Below are positions 10,675-18,595 of a DNA stretch of 64,000 nt, piece after piece. The stretch is from Ectorhizobium quercum (lineage in GTDB: Bacteria > Pseudomonadota > Alphaproteobacteria > Rhizobiales > Rhizobiaceae), in assembly GCF_026552795.1 (NCBI RefSeq), contig NZ_JANFPI010000001.1, positions 744,001 to 808,000 of the forward strand, in the 5' to 3' direction. Both the position numbers and the translations under genes were made by a program. The number at the start of each line of letters is the position of its first letter. The stretch's first letter is position 1. The notes under the pieces were generated by a model. The model was not told the DNA's origin, did not search any database, and saw only the letters and a list, made by a program, of their open reading frames with translations.

Positions 10675-12084
10675 ATGGCGGAAAAGAAGATCTTTGCCGG
10701 TCCGAGGGTCAGGCGTATCCGCGCCGGCCTCGACCTGACCCAGACGGCGATGGCCGAGGCGCTCGGCATCTCGCCCTCCTATCTCAACCTCATCGAGCGC
10801 AACCAGCGTCCGCTGACGGTGCAGCTTCTCCTGAAGCTCGCCGCCGTCTACAAGGTCGATCTGGATGAATTGCAGGGCGAGGCGGCGGGCGCCGTGGCGC
10901 ATCTGCGCGAGATCTTCGCCGATCCGCTTCTGGCCGGCGAGGTGCCCGGCGAGCACGAGTTGATGGAACTGGCGGATGCGGCGCCGAACGCCGCCAATGC
11001 CGTGGTCAAGCTTTACCGGGCGTACAGGGAGCAGACGGCGCGCCTTTCCGACCTTGCAGCACTTCTGGCGCAGGAGGGGCACGAGACGTCGCTGTCCGGC
11101 GCCCGCCTGCCGATGGACGAGGTGCGCGGCAGGCTGGAGCGCCGCGCCAATTTCTTCCCGCGCATCGAGGATGCGGCGGAGGCCTTCCATGCGCGGCTTG
11201 CGCCCGCCGACGATCTGTCCGGCGCGCTGAAGGCCTGGCTGAAGGCGGAGCACGGCATCGCCGTTCGCCTGTTGCCCGTCGAGGCCATGCCCGATCTGCG
11301 CCGGCGCTATGATCGCCATTCGATGCGGCTTTTCCTGTCCGGCCGGCTGTCGCCGTTCGACCAGACGCGGGAACTCGCCCAGGAGGCGGCGCTGCTTTTC
11401 ATGGGAACCGATATTCTTGCGGAACTGGATGGGCTCGGCTTCGAGGGCGACGAGGCGCGGCGCATCGCCCGCTTCGAACTCGCCCGCTATGCCGCGCATG
11501 CGCTGATGATGCCCTATGGTGTGTTTCTCGCCGCGGCGGTCCGCACCCGCTACGACATCGACCTGCTGCGCAGCCGCTTCGCCGTGTCGTTCGAGCAGGC
11601 GGCCAACCGGCTGACGACGCTTGCCCGGCCGGGCGCCTCGGGCCTTCCCTTCTTCCTGATGGAAATGGACCATGCGGGCCACGTTCTCAGGCTTGCGGGC
11701 GCCGAAGGGTTCCCGCGCGTCCGTTTCGGCGGGCTCTGTCCCAAGCTCAACATCCATTCCGCCTTCGCCCAGCCGTCGCAGGTGCTGGTCGATCGCGTCG
11801 AGATGCCGGACGGCGGCGGCTTCCTGACCATTTCGCGCACGCTGGAGGGGCCGCAGATGCCGTTCAGCGAACGGGTGCGGCGCTCGGCGGTGCTGGTCGG
11901 CTGCGATATCGTCCACAAGGACGATGTGGTCTACGGGCAGGCCGCGGTTGCGGCCGTTCCGGCCGGCACGGCCTGCCGGTTGTGCGAGCGCCGCGGCTGC
12001 CTTTCCCGTGCCGAGCCGCCCGTCACGCGCCCGCTCGGCCTCGACGAGATGGTCAGTGGCCTCTCCGCCTTCGATTTCCAGTAA
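10675..12084 (+). CDS. ScfR/PccR-type short-chain fatty acid regulator (HTH-XRE + DUF2083)
   Basis: A 469-residue cytoplasmic regulator. Residues 8-66 form an XRE-type helix-turn-helix (LTQTAMAEALGISPSYLNLIERNQRPLT). A central IrrE-like region around LSPFDQTRELAQEAALLFM lacks the metal-binding HExxH. The C-terminal DUF2083-like domain has the Cys cluster C-x2-C-x4-C (CRLCERRGC) near residues 440-450. This architecture is that of the RamB/PccR (ScfR) family, which controls propionate, acetate or other short-chain acyl-CoA genes. No such enzyme gene is adjacent; potF follows 121 bases later with its own probable promoter. An in-frame ATG 15 codons upstream is less likely. Confidence 0.85.
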   Translation: MAEKKIFAGPRVRRIRAGLDLTQTAMAEALGISPSYLNLIERNQRPLTVQLLLKLAAVYKVDLDELQGEAAGAVAHLREIFADPLLAGEVPGEHELMELADAAPNAANAVVKLYRAYREQTARLSDLAALLAQEGHETSLSGARLPMDEVRGRLERRANFFPRIEDAAEAFHARLAPADDLSGALKAWLKAEHGIAVRLLPVEAMPDLRRRYDRHSMRLFLSGRLSPFDQTRELAQEAALLFMGTDILAELDGLGFEGDEARRIARFELARYAAHALMMPYGVFLAAAVRTRYDIDLLRSRFAVSFEQAANRLTTLARPGASGLPFFLMEMDHAGHVLRLAGAEGFPRVRFGGLCPKLNIHSAFAQPSQVLVDRVEMPDGGGFLTISRTLEGPQMPFSERVRRSAVLVGCDIVHKDDVVYGQAAVAAVPAGTACRLCERRGCLSRAEPPVTRPLGLDEMVSGLSAFDFQ

Positions 12085-12119
12085 CGGTTGCGGATATTTT
12101 GTTGCGTTGCAATTCCCCT

Positions 12120-12148
12120 CTTGTGGCTCGCGCAATTCCTTTCTAGTC
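12120..12148 (+). promoter_or_regulatory. Possible potF promoter
   Basis: CTTGTG (12120-12125) and CTAGTC (12143-12148) are separated by 17 bases, loosely matching the rhizobial CTTGAC-N17-CTATAT pattern. It lies 58 bases before the potF ATG. The match is partial, so confidence is low. Confidence 0.3.
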
Positions 12149-12205
12149 TCTTGCCCACAGGGGAACGACGGCACCTTAAACCGTTCAATGATAAGGACAG
12201 GAGAC

Positions 12206-13303
12206 ATGATGAAGTCCGCCATTTCAGGTCTGATTGCAGCTTTTTCGGCCGCCCTGCTTTCGACATCGGCATTCGCGCAGGAACGTGTCGTCCACGTCTA
12301 CAACTGGTCCGATTACATCGATGAATCGGTTCTGGAGGAATTCACGAAGGAAACCGGCATCAGGGTCGTCTACGACGTGTTCGACAGCAACGAGCTTTTG
12401 GAGACGAAGCTTCTCGCCGGCGGCTCGGGCTATGACGTCGTGGTGCCGACCGGCCCGTTCCTGGCGCGCCAGATTTCCGCCGGCGTGTTCCAGAAGCTCG
12501 ACAAGTCGAAGCTGCCGAACCTCGAGAACATGTGGCCGGAGGTCTCCGAGCGGCTGGCGAAATACGATCCCGGCAACGAATATGCCGTGAACTACATGTG
12601 GGGCACGACCGGCCTCGGCTATAACGTCGCCAAGCTCAAGGCGGCGCTGGGCGACGTGCCGGTGGAGAGCTGGGACATCATCTTCAAGCCGGAAAATGCC
12701 GAGAAGCTGAAGGCCTGCGGCATCAACATCCTCGATGCCTCGGACGAAACCTTTGCCATCGCGATGAACTATATCGGCAAGGACCCGGACAGCAAGGACG
12801 CTGCCGATCTGGAAGCCGGCGGCGATGTCTACAAGGCCATCCGCCCCTATGTGAAGACGTTCAACTCCTCCGGCTATATCGACGATCTCGCCAATGGCGA
12901 CATCTGCCTGTCGATCGGCTGGTCGGGCGACGTCCTCCAGGCCAAGTCGCGCGCCGAGGAAGCCGGCAACGGCGTCGAGGTGGAATATGTCATTCCGGAG
13001 GAAGGCACCTATATGTGGTTCGACAACCTCGCCATTCCCGCCGATGCGAAGAATGTCGATGAGGCGCATGAATTCATCAACTTCCTGATGAAGCCGGACG
13101 TCATCGCCAAGGCGTCGGACTATGTTCAGTACGCCAACGGCAACCTCGCCTCGCAGGCGCTCCTCGACGAGGAGGTCTTCAAGAACCCCTCCGTCTACCC
13201 GGATGAGGAGACCATGAAGAAGCTATTCACCATTTCTCCCTACGGGCCGAGGGAGCAGAGGGTGCTGAACAGGGTGTGGACTGCGGTGAAGACCGGCAAC
13301 TGA
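12206..13303 (+). CDS. potF: Putrescine ABC transporter, substrate-binding protein
   Basis: A 365-residue periplasmic polyamine-binding protein. It has a clear Sec signal peptide (MMKSAISGLIAAFSAAL... with cleavage after AFA). The mature start RVVHVYNWSDYIDE is typical of PotD/PotF proteins, as are the EFTKETGIRVVYDVFDSNE and MWGTTGLGYN segments. The ATG at 12206 follows a GGAG at good spacing; a second ATG directly follows it. It is the first gene of potFGHI. A hairpin terminator in the following gap probably makes its transcript more abundant than those of the permease genes. Confidence 0.93.
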   Translation: MMKSAISGLIAAFSAALLSTSAFAQERVVHVYNWSDYIDESVLEEFTKETGIRVVYDVFDSNELLETKLLAGGSGYDVVVPTGPFLARQISAGVFQKLDKSKLPNLENMWPEVSERLAKYDPGNEYAVNYMWGTTGLGYNVAKLKAALGDVPVESWDIIFKPENAEKLKACGINILDASDETFAIAMNYIGKDPDSKDAADLEAGGDVYKAIRPYVKTFNSSGYIDDLANGDICLSIGWSGDVLQAKSRAEEAGNGVEVEYVIPEEGTYMWFDNLAIPADAKNVDEAHEFINFLMKPDVIAKASDYVQYANGNLASQALLDEEVFKNPSVYPDEETMKKLFTISPYGPREQRVLNRVWTAVKTGN

Positions 13304-13310
13304 AGACAGG

Positions 13311-13338
13311 AAAAAGCGGCGGCGACGCCGCTTTTTTT
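13311..13338 (+). terminator. Rho-independent terminator/attenuator between potF and potG
   Basis: An A-rich left flank, GCGGC, a 6-base loop, GCCGC and then seven T residues. The hairpin sits between potF and potG inside an otherwise continuous operon, so it probably terminates only part of the transcripts. This would keep the binding protein in excess. Confidence 0.8.
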
Positions 13339-13365
13339 CAGGATACCGCAGAGCCGGAGCGCGAC

Positions 13366-14508
13366 ATGGCCAAATCCCTCGGACCCGTCAAACGCAAGTT
13401 CTCCCCGTGGAACGATCCCAATGAAAAGCCCTTCATTCGCTTCGAGAACATCACCAAGACCTTCGGCGACTACACCGCCATCGACAATCTGACGCTCGAT
13501 ATCTACGAGCGCGAATTCTTCTCGCTGCTCGGCCCGTCCGGCTGTGGCAAGACCACGCTGATGCGCATGCTCGCCGGTTTCGACGAGCCGACCTCCGGGC
13601 GTATCCTCTTGCAGGGCAGGGATATTTCCGGCGTGCCGCCCTATCGCCGCCCGACCAACATGATGTTCCAGTCCTATGCGCTCTTTCCCCACATGACGGT
13701 GGAGAAGAACATCGCCTTCGGCCTGAAGCAGGACGGCCTGCCGAAGGACGAGGTCGCCGCGCGCGTCGCCGAAATGCTCAAGCTCGTGCAGCTTGCGTCG
13801 TTTGCCGGGCGCAAGCCGAGCCAGCTTTCCGGCGGCCAGCGCCAGCGCGTCGCGCTCGCCCGCTCTCTCGCCAAGAAGCCGAAGGTGCTGCTGCTCGATG
13901 AGCCGCTCGGCGCGCTGGACAAGAAGTTGCGCGAGGAAACCCAGTTCGAGCTGATGGATATCCAGACCAAGCTCGGCCTCACCTTCCTGATCGTGACGCA
14001 CGACCAGGAAGAGGCGATGACCGTTTCCGACCGCATCGCGGTGATGGACAAGGGCGTCGTCGTGCAGGTCGCCACGCCGGCGGAGATCTACGAGGCGCCG
14101 AACAGCCGCTACGTGGCCGATTTCATCGGTGACATCAATATCCTCGAAGGCAAGGTGGTCTCCGGCGGCGCCGGTGCGACCCGGCTCGATTGCGACGGGC
14201 TTTCGGTTGCCGTCGCCGAAGAGGCCCGCGGCGCGGCGGGAGACGGCGTGGCCTTCGCCATCCGCCCGGAGAAGGTGGCGATTTCGCCCGACCCGCCGGC
14301 CGACACCTCGGTCAACGCCTTTTACGGCGAGGTGTGGGATATCGGCTATCTCGGCGATTTCTCGGTCTTCATCGTCCGCGACGAAGCCGGCCGCACCATG
14401 CGCGCCGCGCAGGCCAACGTCGCCCGTCTGGTCGACCGGCCGATCACCTTCGGCGACATGGTGTGGCTCTCCTGGAAGGCCGAATCCGGCCTCGTCCTGA
14501 CGCGCTGA
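13366..14508 (+). CDS. potG: Putrescine ABC transporter, ATP-binding protein
   Basis: A 380-residue ABC ATPase. Walker A is GPSGCGKTT (residues 56-64), the signature is LSGGQRQR, Walker B is LLLDEPLGALD and the switch is THDQEEAM. A C-terminal TOBE-type domain of about 120 residues contains the FAIRPEKVAISP segment. This is the PotA/PotG architecture. The ATG at 13366 lies just after GGAGCG; upstream codons in the same frame overlap the terminator and are not used. It energises the PotH/PotI channel. Confidence 0.93.
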   Translation: MAKSLGPVKRKFSPWNDPNEKPFIRFENITKTFGDYTAIDNLTLDIYEREFFSLLGPSGCGKTTLMRMLAGFDEPTSGRILLQGRDISGVPPYRRPTNMMFQSYALFPHMTVEKNIAFGLKQDGLPKDEVAARVAEMLKLVQLASFAGRKPSQLSGGQRQRVALARSLAKKPKVLLLDEPLGALDKKLREETQFELMDIQTKLGLTFLIVTHDQEEAMTVSDRIAVMDKGVVVQVATPAEIYEAPNSRYVADFIGDINILEGKVVSGGAGATRLDCDGLSVAVAEEARGAAGDGVAFAIRPEKVAISPDPPADTSVNAFYGEVWDIGYLGDFSVFIVRDEAGRTMRAAQANVARLVDRPITFGDMVWLSWKAESGLVLTR

Positions 14509-14521
14509 GGGGGGAATTGCG

Positions 14522-15433
14522 ATGGCCGCCGTGCAAGCCGAACTGAGCAACAAACCCAATCCGGCCCGCTGGCTGGTCGTGCTGGTGCCCTATGTCTGGC
14601 TGCTGCTCTTCTTCCTCGCTCCCTTCCTGATCATCTTGAAGATATCGCTGTCGGACACGGCGATCTCGATGCCGCCCTATACGCCGGTTTTCGAGGGCTT
14701 TTCCGCGATCGGCGACTTCATTTCCCAGCTCGATTTCGAGAACTACGTCTTCCTGACCGAAGACCCGCTTTATATGGATTCCTATCTCTCGTCGCTGAGG
14801 ATCGCGGTCATCTCCACCGTCTTCCTGCTTCTGATCGGCTATCCGATGGCGCTCGGCATGGCGCGCGCGCCGGCGTCGATCCGCCCGATGCTGGTCATGC
14901 TGGTCATCCTGCCGTTCTGGACCTCGTTCCTGATCCGCGTCTATGCCTGGATCGGCATCCTGAAGCCGGAAGGGCTGCTGACGCTGGTGCTCCAGACCAT
15001 CGGCTTCCTCGGCCCGGACGAACAGGTGCAGATTTTCCGCACCGATACGGCGGTCTTCATCGGCATCGTCTATTCCTACCTGCCCTTCATGGTGCTGCCG
15101 CTCTATTCGACGCTGGAAAAGCTCGACGGCACGTTGCTCGAGGCGGCGAGCGATCTCGGCTGCCCGCCGTGGAAGGCCTTCTGGCTCATCACCTTCCCGC
15201 TCTCCATTCCGGGTGTGATCGCCGGCTCGATGATCTGCTTCATCCCGATCACCGGCGAGTTCGTGATCCCGGACCTGCTCGGCGGCGCGGGAACGCTGAT
15301 GATCGGCAAGACGCTGTGGACCGAGTTCTTCGGAAACCGGGACTGGCCTCTGGCGTCCGCCGTCGCCGTGCTTCTGCTTCTGGTGCTGGTGGTGCCCATC
15401 GCCATCTTCCAGAACCAGCAGCGGAAAGTGTGA
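14522..15433 (+). CDS. potH: Putrescine ABC transporter permease
   Basis: A 303-residue inner-membrane permease with about six hydrophobic segments, starting with LVPYVWLLLFFLAPFLIILKISL. The cytoplasmic EAA loop that docks to the ATPase is EAASDLGCPPWKAFWLITFPLSIPG. It starts 13 bases after potG with a GAGGGG site before the ATG. The IPITGEFVIPDLLGG segment is typical of PotB/PotH. Confidence 0.93.
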   Translation: MAAVQAELSNKPNPARWLVVLVPYVWLLLFFLAPFLIILKISLSDTAISMPPYTPVFEGFSAIGDFISQLDFENYVFLTEDPLYMDSYLSSLRIAVISTVFLLLIGYPMALGMARAPASIRPMLVMLVILPFWTSFLIRVYAWIGILKPEGLLTLVLQTIGFLGPDEQVQIFRTDTAVFIGIVYSYLPFMVLPLYSTLEKLDGTLLEAASDLGCPPWKAFWLITFPLSIPGVIAGSMICFIPITGEFVIPDLLGGAGTLMIGKTLWTEFFGNRDWPLASAVAVLLLLVLVVPIAIFQNQQRKV

Positions 15434-15446
15434 GGAGGCAAAGACC

Positions 15447-16265
15447 GTGAAGTTTACCCGCCTCGACGCAACGGTTCTCACCTTCTGCTTCGCCTTCCTC
15501 TACATCCCGATCCTGATCCTGATCGTCTATTCGTTCAACGATTCCCGGCTGGTGACGGTCTGGGGCGGCTTTTCGCTGCGCTGGTATCGCGACATGTGGT
15601 CGAACCAGGGATTGATGGATGCGGCGTGGATCACCGCCCGCGTCGGCGTGCTGTCGGCCACGATCGGCACGGTGCTCGGCACGCTCGCGGCGCTGGCGAT
15701 GACCCGCTTCCAGCGGTTCCGCGGCCGGCTGCTGTTTTCCGGCATGATCTATGCGCCGCTGGTCATGCCGGAGGTCATCACCGGCCTGTCGCTCCTCCTG
15801 CTGTTCGTCTCCATCGGCGTCGACCGCGGATTCTGGACCGTGGTGATCGCCCACACCACCTTCACCATGTGCTATGTGGCCATCGTCGTGCAGTCACGCC
15901 TCGTCGTCTTCGACCGCAGCCTGGAAGAAGCGGCGCTCGATCTCGGCTGCCCGCCGGTGAAGACCTTCTTCGTCATCACCCTGCCGCTCATCCTGCCGGC
16001 GGTGATTTCGGGCTGGATGCTGGCCTTCACCCTGTCGCTCGACGATCTGGTGATCGCCAGCTTCACCACCGGTCCTGGCGCGACGACCCTGCCGATCAAG
16101 ATCTATTCGCAGGTGCGCCTCGGCGTCACGCCGGAAATCAATGCCATCAGTTCCATTCTGGTCGGCATCGTCACGCTCGGCGTCATCGCGACGTCCCTGA
16201 TGGCCAAGAGCCGCGAGTTGCAGCGTCAGCGCGACGAGCGCGCCGCCTTCCGCGCGGTGGGATGA
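15447..16265 (+). CDS. potI: Putrescine ABC transporter permease
   Basis: A 272-residue permease, partner of PotH. It has six predicted membrane helices and the EAA motif EAALDLGCPPVKTFFVITLPL. The DLVIASFTTGPGATTLPIKIYSQVR segment is characteristic of PotC/PotI. A GGAGG site lies ahead of the ATG. It is the last gene of the operon; the next gene runs the other way and ends 56 bases downstream. Confidence 0.93.
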   Translation: MKFTRLDATVLTFCFAFLYIPILILIVYSFNDSRLVTVWGGFSLRWYRDMWSNQGLMDAAWITARVGVLSATIGTVLGTLAALAMTRFQRFRGRLLFSGMIYAPLVMPEVITGLSLLLLFVSIGVDRGFWTVVIAHTTFTMCYVAIVVQSRLVVFDRSLEEAALDLGCPPVKTFFVITLPLILPAVISGWMLAFTLSLDDLVIASFTTGPGATTLPIKIYSQVRLGVTPEINAISSILVGIVTLGVIATSLMAKSRELQRQRDERAAFRAVG

Positions 16266-16321
16266 CGCCGCGGGGCGGTCCGGCAAATCGTGATGTCTCG
16301 CGGCGGGAAGGCCGGACGCGC

Positions 16322-18133
16322 TTAAGGAGCCGCTGGCGCGGCGGCGGTGACGACAGGCTCCGACAGCGTGCCGCCGAGGGAGACCGTCACCTGTGGCGCG
16401 CTTTCCGGCGCGGCCGCGGAAAGGCTCGCCGTCAGGTTCACGGCGTCTGCGTCGGAAACCCCGCCGGCAATCCGCAGGCGCTGGTTCTGATGGTCCAGCA
16501 TCGTCGCGTCGATGTCGACGGCACCCTGTTCGATCCTGAGCGCGGCGTCCAGCCGGTTGTATTCGAAGGCGGCGCCGATCTCGGATAGCGGCAGCGGCAT
16601 CGTCCGCGCCGCCAGCCCTTGCAGGTCCGTCGGGTGGAAATGGTTGAGGCGGCCCTCATTGGCCGTGAGCGTCGCCCGGCCGGAAAGGTCCGTGCGCCCT
16701 GTTTCGGTGAAAGGCCTGTCGCTGGAAAGGCTGATATCGAGCGAGCCCGGTCCCGCCGGCCACAATTGGCTCAGCCCGAGGCGCTGGCCGAGAAGCGCGA
16801 GGTCGATGTCGCTCAGCGAAAGTTGCAGCCGCGCGCCGCGCCCCATGCCTTGCGGGCCCGAGCTGAGACGGCCGGTCAGCCTGCCGCCGCCGAAATCGCT
16901 GTCGCCGATGTCGAGCTGCGCGTGATCTGCCCGGATGAGCACGCTGGCGCCGACATTTGCCAGCGTGGCCTCGCCGAAGCGCGCCCGGCTGGCCGAAAGC
17001 CGCAGGTCGAAAGCGGCAAGCGGCTTAGCGGTTCCGGTTTCGTCGCTGGTGAACCGGTTGGCGAGCGGCAGCAGGTTGCGGATGTCGCCGATGTCGAAAT
17101 CCTCGAAGGCCAGCGTCCCCGTGAATTTCGGCAGGCTGTCCGGCAGCAGGGCCAGGTCCATGATGCCCGTCGCATTGGTGTCGTTCACCGTGAAGGCGAG
17201 CTGGTCGAAGCGCAATATATGGCCGGAGGCTCCCAGCCGGGCCCTGATGCGCGCCGTTTTCATGGCTTCCATGCCTTCCGGCATGCGTCCGTACCATGTC
17301 TTGAGCGTTGGCAGGTCGGGCGCATCGAAGCTGACATTGCCATTGAAGAAGCCGGAGGCCATCAGGCTTGCGGTTCCGTCGGCCCGCAGCGAGGCGCCGC
17401 CCGGCAGCGCGAGCGCGAGCACCACGGGCGCATCCGCGCCGGCGATCAGCCTGTGGAAGCGCGGCGCCGTAAACTCGGCGCGCAGGCGGTGTCCGGCGAT
17501 GTCGGCGCTCGCCGAGCCCTTGAACGTTTCGTCCGGGTCCGGCCAGGAAAGCGTCGCGTCGATATCCTGCATGATCGCCAGCTGGCCGGCCCTGTCGTTC
17601 ATGATCAGCGAGCCGTCGACGATCGTGAGCTCTCCGAAGGCGCGTCGGGTGAGAATGAGCGGATCGAGCGGGATTTCCCGGACGATGCCGGAGAAAAGTT
17701 CGAGGATGTCGCCGCCGCTGCTCGGCAGGCGCTCGTTCCATGTTTCCGGCAGGTGAAAGCGGGGCCCGTCCAGCTCCACCTCCGGGAAATGCGGGCTTCC
17801 GGCGAGCGTGGCCAGCACCGAGAATTCAGCCGAGATCCGCCGGGCTTCGAAGAGCGTCGTGCCGTCGGCATGCCGGGCGGCGACCTCCGAGAGGATCAGG
17901 GACGGCACGGGCCAGAGCGAAAGGCGGGGCGCCGAACCCGATTCCAGTTCCAGCCCGCCGCGCAGGCGCAGCATGGTCCGAAGCTCGGTTTCGAGATGCT
18001 CGGCCGAGACGATTCGGGGAAGCGACAGCCAGAGCACGAGCACCGCCAGCACGCAGCCGGCAGCCACGCGAAGCCCGGCGCGCAGGATCGTCCTGCGCCA
18101 GACTGTCCGCTTTTCCCGTGCCGGGTTCTGCAT
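16322..18133 (-). CDS. AsmA-family protein
   Basis: A 603-residue protein with one N-terminal membrane anchor (about residues 20-42, LRVAAGCVLAVLVLWLSLP), followed by a large, beta-rich periplasmic domain. The anchor plus the extended repeat-like fold with many GxxxL/FD segments (for example LRADGTASLMASGFFNGNVSFDAPDLP) and the C-terminal SLSDIDLALLGQRLG region match AsmA/TamB-like proteins. These help move lipids or proteins toward the outer membrane. It stands alone between the pot operon and the RIME repeat. The family is likely; the specific role is not known. Confidence 0.8.
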   Translation of the reverse strand: MQNPAREKRTVWRRTILRAGLRVAAGCVLAVLVLWLSLPRIVSAEHLETELRTMLRLRGGLELESGSAPRLSLWPVPSLILSEVAARHADGTTLFEARRISAEFSVLATLAGSPHFPEVELDGPRFHLPETWNERLPSSGGDILELFSGIVREIPLDPLILTRRAFGELTIVDGSLIMNDRAGQLAIMQDIDATLSWPDPDETFKGSASADIAGHRLRAEFTAPRFHRLIAGADAPVVLALALPGGASLRADGTASLMASGFFNGNVSFDAPDLPTLKTWYGRMPEGMEAMKTARIRARLGASGHILRFDQLAFTVNDTNATGIMDLALLPDSLPKFTGTLAFEDFDIGDIRNLLPLANRFTSDETGTAKPLAAFDLRLSASRARFGEATLANVGASVLIRADHAQLDIGDSDFGGGRLTGRLSSGPQGMGRGARLQLSLSDIDLALLGQRLGLSQLWPAGPGSLDISLSSDRPFTETGRTDLSGRATLTANEGRLNHFHPTDLQGLAARTMPLPLSEIGAAFEYNRLDAALRIEQGAVDIDATMLDHQNQRLRIAGGVSDADAVNLTASLSAAAPESAPQVTVSLGGTLSEPVVTAAAPAAP

Positions 18134-18173
18134 GTGGTGTCCATCCTCGCAACCAGCCGCGGCCCGCAGGCTT

Positions 18174-18276
18174 AGAGCATTTCCGGGAAAAGTCTGTAGC
18201 GGTTTTCCGTTCGGAAATGCATAGAAACAAAAGGATGGAGCATTTCCGTGACTCCGTCTGAAACGGAAATGCTCCA
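18174..18276. repeat. RIME-type intergenic repeat
   Basis: Two linked palindromes. The left one has GCATTTCCG paired with CGGAAATGC around a 30-base interior containing AAAAGTCTGTAGCGGTTTT. The right one (18238-18275) has 13-base arms GGAGCATTTCCGT / ACGGAAATGCTCC. The pattern and wording are those of the Rhizobium-specific intergenic mosaic element (RIME), a non-coding repeat of about 100 bp. A diverged half copy lies at 41648-41719. Confidence 0.8.
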
Positions 18277-18401
18277 GGCTGACAGGCGATACAGGATTTG
18301 CCGCCGCGAGGCAAACGGATGGCGGTGCCAGTCCTTCCCGGTTTTCCGGAACTGCGGCGGGGCAGGCGAGGCCGGAAACGTGTTTGCGGGGCAGGGGCGG
18401 C

Positions 18402-18416
18402 TTAACGCTTTTTTAA
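18402..18416. promoter_or_regulatory. CtrA-type binding site (TTAA-N7-TTAA)
   Basis: TTAA-CGCTTTT-TTAA is a perfect match to the core CtrA recognition pattern of alphaproteobacteria. It lies about 30 bases upstream of the inferred start of the sRNA candidate, where a -35-overlapping CtrA site would be expected. A GAATC site (CcrM methylation motif GANTC) lies at 18435-18439. Confidence 0.55.
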
Positions 18417-18439
18417 TAGGTATTTGTCAATTCTGAATC

Positions 18440-18569
18440 CAACTTGGGGTCATCCGATGAAAGGGTGACTTGGGGCTTCCAGGCCCCCGATGAACATGAT
18501 GTTGACGCCCTGTCCCCTCGTTTTTACAGCATTCCACTTGAAAGGCGGCATCTTGCCGCCCTTTTTTTG
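18440..18569 (+). ncRNA. Candidate small RNA
   Basis: A structured, probably non-coding transcript. Stem 1 is GTCATCC (18449-18455) with GGGTGAC (18463-18469), including one G-T pair. Stem 2 is GGGGC/GCCCC at about 18472-18487. The 3' end is a strong terminator hairpin with seven T residues (18543-18568). ACTTGGGG occurs twice (18442-18449 and 18468-18475). A CtrA-type box lies just upstream. The exact 5' end is a guess. No start codon with a ribosome binding site opens a convincing frame. It is not one of the common RNAs (tmRNA, SRP, 6S, RNase P) as far as I can tell. Confidence 0.5.
18543..18568 (+). terminator. Rho-independent terminator of the sRNA candidate
   Basis: GGCGGCA / TGCCGCC stem with a 3-base loop, flanked by A residues and followed by C and seven Ts. 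It points along the plus strand, yet both flanking protein genes are on the minus strand, so it must end some other transcript. Confidence 0.8.
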
Positions 18570-18595
18570 ACGCTGCGCCTTCCGCCCTGCGAAGG

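Larger units (their letters stand above)
18134..18595. other. Intergenic region with RIME, CtrA-type box and sRNA candidate
   Basis: A 462-base gap between two genes on the minus strand. It holds the RIME repeat (18174-18276), a TTAA-N7-TTAA box (18402-18416), a candidate small RNA (about 18440-18569) and a strong plus-strand terminator (18543-18568). No protein-coding frame is convincing here. Confidence 0.6.
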
